A DNA stretch of 64,000 nucleotides, taken from positions 33,813,001 to 33,877,000 of the forward strand of contig NC_088340.1 of assembly GCF_036884655.1 (NCBI RefSeq), read 5' to 3'. A program made the position numbers and the translations under genes. The DNA is from Musa acuminata AAA Group. Its lineage: Eukaryota > Streptophyta > Magnoliopsida > Zingiberales > Musaceae. Below are positions 12,700-22,931 of this stretch, in pieces. The number at the start of each line of letters is the position of its first letter. Position 1 is the first letter of the stretch. Under the pieces are notes generated by a model. That model saw only the letters and a list, made by a program, of their open reading frames with translations, ran no database searches and was not told where the DNA came from.

Positions 12700-13050
12700 G
12701 GTGGCACCGCCAGGGTCAGAGGTGGCACCGCCCAGGAGAGGTTCTCCCAGCGAAGCTGGGAGGTGCAACCGCCCCAGGCAGGCGGTGCCACCGCCTGGGC
12801 TCAGTCTCCAAGCGAGACTGGGCGGTGCAACCTCCCTGACAGAGAGGTGGCACCGCCTGAGCTCGGTCTTCGAGCTCTGGCAGAGAGGTGCAACCGCCTC
12901 AGTCAAGAGGTGGCACCGCCTGGGGCTCAGTCTCCGAGCCAGACTCAGGCGGTGCAACCGCCCTTGACAGAGAGGTGCAACCGCTTGGGCTCAGTCTTCG
13001 AGCTCTGCCAGGCGGTGCAACCTCTCCAGTCAGGAGGTGCAACCGCCTGA
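12700..13050 (+). repeat. Array of inverted GGTGGCACCGCC motifs in LTR U3
   Basis: The motifs GAGGTGGCACCGCC, GAGGTGCAACCGCC and GGCGGTGCAACC recur about a dozen times in both orientations, separated by CTCAGTCTCCGAGC-like spacers. The 12-mer GGTGGCACCGCC is nearly its own reverse complement, and neighbouring copies can pair, so hairpins are possible. The array ends about 60 bp before the TATA box. Position suggests an enhancer-like array or a structured region; function is unknown. Confidence 0.75.
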
Positions 13051-13107
13051 TCCCGGAATTCTGGGATTTGATCGTTTTAAGCTCCAAATTTAAACTGGGT
13101 TGGGGCC

Positions 13108-13115
13108 TATAAATA
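13108..13115 (+). promoter_or_regulatory. TATA box of SIRE-like 5' LTR
   Basis: TATAAATA lies within GGGGCCTATAAATACCCC. A transcription start about 30 bp downstream (near 13140, AGCACACAGACC) would define the U3/R boundary. The identical box is in the other LTR at 19300-19307. Confidence 0.75.
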
Positions 13116-13654
13116 CCCCACCCATTCAGCACAGAAAGCACACAGACCCACACCGAAATCTTGATCTTTTTTGTGATTCTAAGAGCTCAAAATTGTTGTA
13201 AAGCCTTTAAGATCTCCTCCTTCTGTTCTTCAAAGTCTTGAGTTGTAAAGAGAGGAGAGAAAGGTTCTGTAAGGGTTGTCTCCTGATCCCGTCAAAAGGA
13301 GTGAAATTGTAAAAGGGCAGTTGGCCTTCGCCTATTGAAGGAAGGCCTCTAGTTGACGTCGGTGACCTCGTCGGTGGAGGAAGCCAAAAGTGGAGTAGGT
13401 CAAGACTAACCGAACCACTCTAAATCTCTGGTTTGCGTTTATTTTGAGCACTTTATCATTACTACAAACCTCCTTCATAGCTACTGCTCTTTGCGCTCTT
13501 ACAAACAAGTTTCTAAGTTCTGATCTTTTCGAATCTGCATTCAGACGTAAATCGGTGTCTTCGTACGATCCTTACATTGCAGTTTACTTTTACGTTTTGA
13601 TTCTATAAACTGTTTTCTGCGCTTTTACGAACGAGTTTCTAAGTTCAGATCTTT

Positions 13655-13990
13655 TCGTAAAACTACGTTTATACGCAAACTACGTTTAGACGTAAAACTG
13701 CGTTTAGACGTAAACTGCACAAACTGTGTTTAAACGTAAAACTGTGTTTTAGACGTAAACTGCTCAAACTGTGTTTAGACGTAAAACTGTGTTTTAGACG
13801 TAAACTACTTTTAAGCGTAAAACTACGTTTAGACGTAAAACTGCGTTTAGACGCAAACTGCGTTTAGACGTAAAACTACGTTTAGACGTAAAACTGCGTT
13901 TAGACGTAAAACTGCGTTTAGACGCAAACTGCATTTAGACGCAAATTGCATCTAGACGTAAACTGTGTTTAGACGTAAACTGCGCTCAAT
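13655..13990 (+). repeat. Tandem 18-mer array (GTTTAGACGTAAAACTGC-like)
   Basis: A short unit of about 17-20 bp with core TTTAGACGTAAA is repeated nearly without interruption through most of 330 bp, with variants (ACGCAAACTGC, GTTTTAGACG). It lies downstream of the predicted transcription start, so it would be in the RNA leader. The second LTR carries the same array at about 19845-20180. Confidence 0.85.
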
Positions 13991-14175
13991 CTTAAGGAAT
14001 ATTAGAATCAGCTTTTATATCGAAATCGTGTTTATCGAACGAACGCAGCTTTCATTTTTAATCGCTGAAAGATTTCCGCTGCACTAATTCACCCCCCCCC
14101 CCTCTTAGTGCTCTCGATCCTAACAATTGGTATCAGAGCCCGGTTTTTCTCATTTCGGATTTACACCCTAGAGAA

Positions 14176-15135
14176 ATGGCTCTTCATGGCTTTCAAGAGG
14201 GTTTATCGGTTTTTCGTCCACCGTTATTTAACAGATTGGACTACACTTATTGGAAAACTCGAATGAGAGTTTTCTTGATTTCTACAAATTTGGATTTATG
14301 GAATATCATTCAAAACGGTTTTCAACTTCCCTCTAAACCGATGAACGAATGGTCGGATTTGGAGAAGAAGTATTTTTCTTTAAACGCAAAGGCTATGAAT
14401 GCCTTATTTTGCGCTTTGGACAAAAATGAGTTCAATCGGATTTCTACGTGCGAAACGACTTTTGACATTTGGCGAACACTTAAAATCACGCACGAGGGAA
14501 CTAGTAGAGTCAAAGACTCGAAAGTTAACTTTTTATTGTATGATTTTGAGCTTTTTCGAATGCAACCAAGCGAGACTATAGGCAACATGTACACCCGTTT
14601 CACGGATGTCGTCAATAGTTTAAGAGCTCTTGGAAAATGTTTTTCGGATTTTGAACTTGTAAACAAGATTTTGCGTTCTCTTTCTAAGAAGTGGGATTCA
14701 AAAGTAACTGCAATACAATAAGCTAAAAACCTAAACAACTTACCACTTGAAGAACTAATTGGTTCGTTGATGACATATGAAATGGTGCACAATGCACATG
14801 ATGGGCATGTTGAACACAATCACCTTCCAAAGAACAGGAAGGATTTAAAACTCCGGACAAATGAATGCCACTTGAGCGATGACTCAAGTGATGAGGACAA
14901 TGATGAACTTGAACTTCGAACACTAAATCTTAATAAGTTTATTAAACAAAAATCTAAAATAGACAATGAACTTGAACGAAGGAAGAGGTCAAAGAAGAAG
15001 AACATAAAGTGGGATGAATCGAGCTCCTCCGAAGACGAGGAGAAAATCAAGAAAGGCGAGGTGGCAAACTACGCCTTAACCACTTTCAATGATGAGGTAA
15101 TCGAAATCCCCCTAATTTACTTTGAAATTACTTGA
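14176..15135 (+). pseudogene. Gag-like ORF of SIRE-like element, one in-frame stop
   Basis: The frame opens 35 bp after the primer site with MALHGFQEGLSVFRPPLFNR, runs 181 codons to a TAA at 14719-14721, and continues in the same frame to 15135 (320 codons in total). The first part matches copia-type retrotransposon gag (YWKTRMRVFL near residue 25, then FDIW, LLYDFELFRM and IGNMYTRFTDVVNSL). The second part is acidic then basic (DDSSDEDNDELEL, ERRKRSKKKN, SSSSEDEE), which is usual for SIRE gag. I see no CCHC zinc knuckle before the stop at 15133-15135, so gag is also truncated. A particle role could only be supplied by related autonomous elements. Confidence 0.8.
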
Positions 15136-17952
15136 TGCTTTCATGATGTATTTTCTTTTTTAGTTTAGAATTAATGTTTAAAAAAAAAATATGATCATGC
15201 TAGTAATTTCGAAAATAATAATGTTACATATTTTATGATAAACAAACAAAATGATTTTGATTGAAATGCAATCCTCTATCTTATTGATTTTTCAATAAAT
15301 CTATGCTTGTCATATATGAATTTATTGAATGTAATTTTGAGGATGATTTCATATTTGACAAATGCTTGATTCGTATTTACGACATAAGATACACTTTAAA
15401 TATGAATCATGCTTCAATCATGTTAAATGCTTCAATCATTTTCTATCTCTAGAGTTCTCGATTTTGATGAAATTCAAGTGATAAATTTATTTATGATATC
15501 TTGTAAATTACTTGAATTATGAATGAGTTTTTATGATGTGTTAAAAGAATCACTTAAAAAGAAAATGCTTTTCCCATCTTATCGAGATTAATGCATGATA
15601 TTGTGTGAATCTCGAAATTGATAACGTTATTCATGTTATGAATCTCAAAAATGATAATATGCTTCATGTGATAATATGAATACATGAAACACTTATGATA
15701 TGATTTTTATACAATTCTGTGTATTCATAAAATTTTTATCTCCTCATCAAATAACTCTTCTTGATATTCCTTATGAGATGAAATGAAATAATGCATGAAA
15801 TACAAATGAGGAGTTAATGATCATGCATAATAGGATGTAATGAATTCTGATATTTAGATACCATCGTTTGAATATCTATGATCATGTTGCCAAAATGATA
15901 TATCATGAATGCTTGAATATCATGTTTGATATGCTCATGATGATGATTGATTTTTCGGTATCGTGCACAAAAAAAAAAAATGAAATGTAATGTTAATGAA
16001 TTTGTGCATTGAAACTATAATGATGCACAAATAAGAATGATTACTTACCTTTGTCATGATTTAGAAATTGATGTAAAGGGTTTTTCCCTTGTTGACAATA
16101 ACAAAGGGGGAGATAGATTGCTAGCACAATTCAAGAAACAGGTAAAAAAAAATTACACTTCTCAAAAGAGAAGAAATTGCTATCTTGAACATCACCGATA
16201 ATTGCTAGCTTGAAATGTCAAGAAAATGTAAAAACTTGTTTATTTTCTTGCACATCTAAAGAGAAGATGCAAATGTAACACTTGCCAAATTGTTTGCTTG
16301 CCTCATGTAAAACATTATCTCTTGCTAGTTTGGCATTTTACTAGCTTGCACTTTGCAAAGAAAGCAAAAATGATACTTCTCAAAAGAGAAGAAAGAGCTT
16401 GCTATCTTGAACATCACCAAGAAGTGCTATCTTACAAATCTCAAGATGCACAAATGCAATCATGTAAAATTTATAATTTTGCACATCATTAAAATTTATG
16501 ATGCTTTGGTGATTATGCATGTTCTAAAATGTTATAAAATTCACTAGCTTGCATGATGTAGAACTTAGCTATATTGAACATCACCAAGGAATGCTATCTT
16601 GCCTATCTCAAGAAGCAAAAAGTTAACTTGCACATCTAGCAAAACTTATATTTCAAGAAGCAAGAGTTGCTTTCTTGAACATCTCAAAATTGCTAGCTTG
16701 CGGGCCTTAAAATGTAGAAATTTTTTGCTAGCTTATGGTAAACTTGCTATCATACTACCATGATGATGAGCATGTCTTATCTTTATGATTGTATTTGAAA
16801 AACTATGGCAAAAATACGTCCTAATGATTGAACTTGTTAAAATTATTTTTCGAACCTTCTTGATTGAATGATCGAATCACTTGATTGGCATAATGATTTT
16901 ACACAATTACATGTTGAAAATTATGTGCTTGAATACAAAACTTCCATGATAACAAGCATGCTTTACCTTCATGATTGTAATTGAATATCTATAGCAAAAC
17001 CTTGTCCGAATGGAAGAAAGAGTCAAATTTCATTTTCGGATTCTCTTGAATCTAACGTATCAAGTTCACTCTCTTCCAAACTTAACAAGCATATGTCATA
17101 TCAAGTTTAGTTCATATCATTGATTTTTGACATATGTAATTAACTAGCAAATACATCTCTCATACACACATCATGTGAAAAATATTTTTTGAGAAATGGA
17201 TTTGATGAATATGGATGAAAGTGTTTTTACTTGCAAGGATTTATTTCACATACATAACAACAAGCACTTATGCTTAAAATTCGCTTATATCGTTCTCCGT
17301 TTTGTTGATGACAAAGGGGGAGAAATATATGAATTGATGCTATGAACACTGACGCTATGCTTGCATCATCAAGAGATATATGAATTGATATGATTGCCAT
17401 ATTTGCAATGCTTGCATCATTAAGAGATATATGAATTGATGTTATGATTGCCAAACTTGCATTATGCCATGTTTGCATCATGCGTTAAGATATCAAGAAC
17501 TTGTATCGTAATTTTACGCGTTGATAGCTTACCATGTGATGAAATGCTATAATTGATAAACACTTGAAATGTTTGCGTTATGATATCAAAAGCTTACATC
17601 GTAATTTTTCATGTTGATATTTGATATTAGCAAACTTGCATGATGATAAAACTTAATATTATGATGCGATGAGTTAAACCATATCACACACACTTGATTG
17701 TGGTACTTCTCCTTTTTGTTGATGACAAAGGGGGAGAAGTATGTTGATGACATGGCATCTGATGCATAAGTTTATGCATATGTTCATGTTGACGTGTTGC
17801 AAGTATTCATGATGAATATTACAATGACTTGAATTCAGTTTGAATTCAAGGTTCTATCAATATGGCATATTGATAGGGGGAGTTTGTTTAAACTCCGGGA
17901 GTTAAGGTTAACTCCGTCATCAAGTAGTTGTCATCATCAAAAAGGGGGAGAT
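15136..17952 (+). other. AT-rich non-coding spacer of SIRE-like element
   Basis: This part replaces pol. It is AT-rich, with repeated phrases such as GCTATCTTGAACATCACCAA and TTGCACATCT (about 16100-16750) and GATATATGAATTGAT (about 17330-17450). CAAAGGGGGAGA blocks occur at about 16103, 17313 and 17727, before the true polypurine tract at about 17940. I see no coding region. Confidence 0.7.
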
Positions 17953-20326
17953 TGTTGAATCTCGTATTTTGATGATGAAACTACTTGATATATGTTTATG
18001 ATTTAATCTGCGTTTTGAATGATGCAGGATGCTTTGATCAGGATGAGACAATTAAAGCATGAAAATCATGTTGTGCCGGAGGAACATGTCAGAAGATTGG
18101 ACGTCGAGCTGGTGGATCGGTCGACGTATCGACAGAAGGATTCAGGCCGTGGACTTGGGCATCGGGTCAAGAAGAGCGGGTATTGTGCTAAGGATATCGG
18201 AGTTGCGGAGTCAACTGGCCGATTGGGTAATAGGCTGCAAGAGAGGACGATGCGCCGAAGAATCGGACGAAGCGTCGAGGGACCAATGACATGCCGGACA
18301 ACTTGGTTAATTGCTTAGGATTAATTGTCTCGATCGAAGTTTTGTTTTAATTGTGCAGGATTAACTATGATAACGATGAAGACATAAAGCGAAACAAAGT
18401 GTCGGAGTCAAGCGCGAAGGATTTGTTGCGAGTTCGAGAGTTCGACGGAAGTCCAAAGGTTCGTCGGGAATGCTACCGGAACTAGCCGAGAATGAGTTGG
18501 GAGCTTGCCGAAGGGTTTTTCGGAAGCTCGCCGGAAGGTTCGTTGGAAGTTCGCGGAGCTCGCCGAGAAAGATCGGAGCTTGCCGAAGAAGCTCATTGGA
18601 ACTCGCTAAGATCAAATCGTGAAGTCCAGGAGCTTGCCGGGAGTCCGCAGAATGGTTTCCGAGAGTTCATCGGAAGACCGCCGGAAGTTTGCCGGAAGCT
18701 CACCAAAAGAAGTCTTGACTTGCGGACTTTGTAATAGCTTATAAAATGTCTTTAAAATCATAGTTAGCACGTTAATTAGGGTTAGGATTAGGTGTTAATC
18801 ATATAACCCAAGTAAGGGCCAATTAGGCCCAAGTTCGGACTGGTTTGGGCCAAGTTTGGAGCCAAACCAAGTGAGCTGAAATAGTGAAAGAGGTGGCACC
18901 GCCAGGGTCAGAGGTGGCACCGCCCAGGAGAGGTTCTCCCAGCGAAGCTGGGAGGTGCAACCGCCCCAGGCAGGCGGTGGCACCGCCTGGGCTCAGTCTC
19001 CGAGCGAGACTGGGCGGTGCAACCTCCCTGACAGAGAGGTGGCACCGCCTGAGCTCGGTCTTCGAGCTCTGGCAGAGAGGTGCAACCACCTCAGTCAAGA
19101 GGTGGCACCGCCTGGGGCTCAGTCTCCGAGCCAGACTCAGGCGGTGCAACCGCCCTTGACAGAGAGGTGCAACCGCTTGGGCTCAGTCTTCGAGCTCTGC
19201 TAGGCGGTGCAACCTCTCCAGTCAGGAGGTGCAACCGCCTGATCCCGGAATTCCGGGATTTGATCGTTTTGAGCTCCAAATTTGAACTGGGTTGGGGCCT
19301 ATAAATACCCCACCCATTCAGCACAGAAAGCACACAGACCCACACCGAAATCTTGATCTTTTCTGTGATTCTAAGAGCTCAAAATTGTTGTAAAGCCTTT
19401 AAGATCTCCTCCTTCTATTCTTTAAAGTCTTGAGTTGTAAAGAGAGGAGAGAAAGGTTCTATAAGGGTTGTCTCCTGATCCCGTCAAAAGGAGTGAAACT
19501 GTAAAAGGGCAGTTGGCCTTCGCCTATTGAAGGAAGGCCTCTAGTTGACGTCGGTGACCTCGTCGGTGGAGGGAGCCAAAAGTGGAGTAGGTCAAGACTG
19601 ACCGAACCACTCTAAATCTCTGGTTTGCGTTTATTTTGAGCACTTTATCATTACTGCAAACCTCCTTCATAGCTACTGCTCTTTGCGCTCTTACGAACAA
19701 GTTTCTAAGTTCTGATCTTTTCGAATATGCATTCAGACGTAAATCGGTGTCTTCGTACGATCCTTACATTGTAGTTTACTTTTACGTTTTGATTCTGTAA
19801 ACTGTTTTCTGCACTTTTACGAACGAGTTTCTAAGTTCAGATCTTTTCGTAAAACTGCGTTTAGACGTAAACTGCGTTTAGACGTAAAACTGCCTTTAGA
19901 CGTAAACTGCGCAAACTGTGTTTAAACGTAAAACTGTGTTTTAGACGTAAACTGCTCAAACTGTGTTTAGACGTAAAACTGTGTTTTAGACGTAAACTAC
20001 TTTTAAACGTAAAACTACGTTTAGACGTAAAACTGCGTTTAGACGCAAACTGCGTTTAGACGTAAAACTACGTTTAGACGTAAAACTGCGTTTAGACGTA
20101 AAACTGCGTTTAGACGTAAACTGCATTTAGACGCAAATTGCATCTAGACGTAAACTATGTTTAGACGTAAACTGCGCTCAATCTTAAGGAATATTAGAAT
20201 CGACTTTTATATCGAAATCGTGTTTATCGAACGAACGCAGCTTTCATTTTTAATCGCTGAAAGATTTCCGCTGCACTAATTCACCCCCCCCCCCCCCCCC
20301 CCCTCTTAGTGCTCTCAATCCTAACA
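17953..20326 (+). repeat. 3' LTR of SIRE-like element
   Basis: 2374 bp, nearly identical to 11761..14125. The 9-bp length difference equals the difference in the C tract (11 versus 20 C, 20284-20303). Substitutions are scattered through the length. TATA box at 19300-19307; inverted-motif array at about 18890-19240; 18-mer array at about 19845-20180. Confidence 0.93.
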
Positions 20327-20331
20327 TTGGG

Positions 20332-20808
20332 ATGGTCGCGAACATTCCATCGTCCGCATACAAGCCCATGCATGAGTACCGAATTCTTTGAGTTAGTAAT
20401 TCCCCTCACCTCTATGAGCTTTGCATAACTTTTTCGGTCGCTGAGCAACTCATTCCACCTTGCATGGTCTCATCCTTTACTAAGCGCCTCGCTTGCCTTG
20501 AGCACCATCAAGTATAGTTGTCAGCATTGAGCCATAGCTCAAACTCAGCCATCCCAACCTTTGTGCGCTTCGCATTCTTCCAAGCTTGCATGTTGTCATG
20601 GTGCCTCTTGAGCGAAGGGTTGGTCATTCCTCTGAATGCCAATCTCAGATGTCCGCTCCTCTGAGCGACTCTTTTTCCCTACATCTCCATGCTCGTTTTC
20701 CACCAAATGGTCGCGCGTATGGTGACTGCCCTCAACGCAGCCCCATTAGGTCCCCCACGTTTGTATGCTAAGTGTTTCTATGAGTGCTTGTCCCGCTCTG
20801 ATACCATC
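20332..20808 (-). other. Internal region of middle element, right part (5' side)
   Basis: About 480 bp between the inner element's target duplication and the reverse primer site. In the minus sense it follows the primer site, where gag would start. One minus frame there includes AWKNAKRTKVGMAEFELWLN, which reads like protein, but I cannot place it in a known gag family. No intact ORF of useful length. Confidence 0.45.
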
Positions 20809-21253
20809 TGTCACGGACTTCGCTGGTTTTGCCTAAGTCATGCAGCACCCTTGCGTGTCCATCCGCAAAGGTCAGCGTCCCTAAAGCCTCCCATGGTCCC
20901 TTAGGACCCACAAAAGAGAAAACATATTAGAGAAAACGCCTCACTCGGGATCCACAAGCAAACATTTCTGAAAACACTTCATAGACAATGCAAATTACAA
21001 ACAGATTTTATAAGCTCTGAACAGTTGCACAACAAAGGGTCAAAATGGTCCATTACAGATCGAAAATCTCTCACACATGTCCACATGACACAACCTTTAT
21101 TTACAAGCCTAAAGCGGCCTCAACCTAACTAAAATGTGAATATTAAGCCTTCGATCGTCCCTCTACATACTGTACAAAACATAAACATATCAAAAGACAC
21201 GGACATACATAAACATTACATCAAACATCTTGTTTAGAAGTTTGTCCGTGACA
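20809..21253 (-). repeat. Right (5') LTR of middle element
   Basis: 445 bp starting TGTCACGGACTTCGCTGG and ending GTCCGTGACA. The reverse-oriented primer site is two bases to its left, which fixes it as the 5' LTR of a minus-strand element. Confidence 0.88.
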
Positions 21254-22329
21254 CGGTGGTACAGAAAGTTTGATTCATTTATGACAGAAAATGAATATAA
21301 AAGAACAGCTTCAGATCATTATGTGTTCCTCAAATGGTTTGGTGAGAATTTTATTATTCTATTTCTTTATGTTGATGACATGCTTATTCTTAGGAAAGAT
21401 ATATCTAAAATTGATAGGTTGAAGAAGGAATTGAGTGAGTCTTTTACAATGAAGGATATAGGCCAACAAAGCAAATACTAGGCATGTAGATTTTCCGTTA
21501 TAGAAAAACCAAGAAGATTTAATTATCATAGGAGAAATATATCGAGAAGGTATTAGAAAAGTTTAGTATGAGTAATGTAAAATCAGTTGGTTCTCCTCTT
21601 GCAAGTCACTTCAAATTGTGCTCAGAATAGAGTCCGTCAAGTGATGAGAAAGAGAAAATACAAAAGATTCCTTATGCTTCAACAGTTGGAAGTTTAATAT
21701 ACACGATGGTATGTACGAGGTCGGACATCGCATATGCAATAGGTGTTACTAGCAGATTTCTTGCAAATCCAAGCAAAGAATACTGGGCAGCAGTGAAATG
21801 GATTTTTAGATATCTCAATAGGAGCTCTAAGGTTTGTTTAAACTTTGGAAGTGGACCACTTGTGTTGACAGATTACACAGATGTAAATATAGCAAGAGAT
21901 ATAGATACGAGGAAGTCCACATCGGGTTATGTACTTACTTTTGCAAGGGGAGCTGTGTCATGACAATCTAGATTACAAAGGTGTATTGCTCTTTCCACCA
22001 TATAGACAAAATATATTACTGCTACAGTGGTATGTAAAGAAATATTATAAATGAAAGAATTCTTACAATAATTAAGGTTGAAACAGAAAAATTATGTGGT
22101 GCATTGTGACAACAAGAGTGTCATCCATTTGTGTAAGAACCCAATGTTTCATTCCAAGTCAAAGTATATATATGTCAGATATCACTGGATTCGAAATGTA
22201 TTTGAAGAGAAGCAGTTGCAGCTTCAGAAAATTCACACAGATAACAACGGAGCAAACATGTTGACAAAGACTTTACCAAAAGAAAGACAGGAGATATACC
22301 GACAGTCGGTCGGCATGACTTCACATTGA
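21254..22329 (+). pseudogene. Copia pol, second part (end of RT, RNase H)
   Basis: This continues the reverse transcriptase cut at 8117. It begins with WYRKFDSFM, followed by LYVDDMLIL with the catalytic YVDD at about 21367-21378. The RT connection follows, then RNase H with RSDIAYAIG (about 21718), the DTRKSTSGY block at about 21905, HCDNKSVIHLCKNP near 22100 and the closing TKTLPKERQ at about 22265. Stops at 21479, 21961 and several between 21990 and 22080 break it. The polypurine stretch AATGGAGAGG and the 3' LTR follow directly. Confidence 0.9.
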
Positions 22330-22371
22330 GGAGTCATGGGACAACCTCCCTTATGGGCTGAATGGAGAGGT

Positions 22372-22931
22372 TGTTAGGCTGATAGCCCATGGTTCAGCTC
22401 ATAGTGGGCTTGAACAGCCCACAACCCACATCATCTTTTAACATAACCCTAATTCATATTAGGAGATATGTGGTGGTTGCGAAAAAAAGGTATAAATAGG
22501 GCAGCAATGAGGACAGTAGAAGAGATCCTTGCAGCAACAAAAAGAAGGAGAAAGAAAGAGAAGAAAACAAGGACAACGCAGAGAAACTATTCTCAATCAT
22601 CCAGTAGTATTCTATCTCAGGTTAGATCAAATCTACAGTAAATTCTTACTTTGATTACTTGGAGAGAATTATTAAGGATTTAGAATTTTGAGCACTGTGA
22701 CGTGATTCTTGTATCTCACTTATTCTATTATAGTTGTTGCTTGGCAAGAGATTGAGATTTGTACATTCATTATTCTTATAGTGTATTATCTCTAATTTGT
22801 TCTGTGGTTTTTACCGAGGAGTTTTTCACGTATATCTTGGTGTTCTATTTGATTGTGATTTCATTTAATTCTGTGTAATGGTTTCTTGGTATTTATTCAT
22901 ATAAAAATATTTATCTCTTTATATCCCATCA
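22372..22931 (+). repeat. 3' LTR of outer copia element
   Basis: About 560 bp, starting TGTTAGGCTGATAGC and ending ATCCCATCA. It aligns with 4550..5164 with many substitutions and small indels, consistent with an old insertion. Confidence 0.85.

Larger units (their letters stand above)
11761..14125 (+). repeat. 5' LTR of SIRE-like element
   Basis: 2365 bp. It holds a GGTGGCACCGCC/GGCGGTGCAACC inverted-motif array (about 12700-13050), a TATAAATA box (13108-13115), an array of GTTTAGACGTAAAACTGC-like units (about 13660-13990) and an 11-C tract (14092-14102) near the end. The same modules in the same order occur in the 3' copy. Confidence 0.93.
11761..20326 (+). mobile_element. Inner SIRE/Maximus-like Ty1/copia element, gag only
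   Basis: Direct LTRs of 2365 and 2374 bp start TGTTGAATCTCG and end CCTAACA, flanked by perfect TTGGG duplications at 11756-11760 and 20327-20331. The primer site TGGTATCAGAGCC lies at 14128-14140. A polypurine tract AAAAAGGGGGAGAT lies just before the 3' LTR (about 17939-17952). The internal part holds one gag-like frame (14176..15135) and then about 2.8 kb of AT-rich spacer without protease, integrase, RT or RNase H, so the element is non-autonomous. Long LTRs, the gag type and repeated CAAAGGGGGAGA blocks fit the SIRE/Maximus lineage. Confidence 0.93.
8118..21253 (-). mobile_element. Middle LTR element without recognisable pol, nested in copia RT
   Basis: Two 445-bp direct repeats, each starting TGTCACGGAC and ending in GTCC(A/G)TGACA, bound it. 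The primer site lies beside the right LTR in reverse (CTCTGATACCAT at about 20796-20807), and a polypurine tract lies beside the left LTR on the minus strand (complement of CTCCCCCACTT, about 8566-8576). The element is therefore oriented minus. Its own sequence, minus the inner insertion, is about 4.6 kb. I recognise no RT, integrase or RNase H in it, so it looks like a LARD-type non-autonomous element. Flanks read ATAGT on the left and CGGTG on the right, so the target duplication is unclear, but the copia frame resumes exactly across it. Confidence 0.85.
4550..22931 (+). mobile_element. Outer Ty1/copia retrotransposon, decayed, host of two nested insertions
   Basis: Two direct repeats that start TGTTGGGC or TGTTAGGC and end in CATCA bound the element (4550..5164 and 22372..22931). 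The 5' LTR is followed by TTGGTATCAGAGTAGG (initiator-Met tRNA primer site, about 5166-5181). The internal order is gag zinc knuckle, protease, GAG-pre-integrase, integrase, RT, RNase H, which is the Ty1/copia order. The coding part is split at 8117/21254 by the next element. Removing 8118..21253 leaves a copia element of about 5.2 kb. Flanking pentamers GTCTA and ATTTA match at only three of five positions, so the target duplication is eroded, as fits an old insertion. Confidence 0.9.

Noticed and set aside
13655..13990. CRISPR-like array
   Set aside because: Units are contiguous, with no unique spacers of constant size, and lie within an LTR of a eukaryotic retrotransposon.
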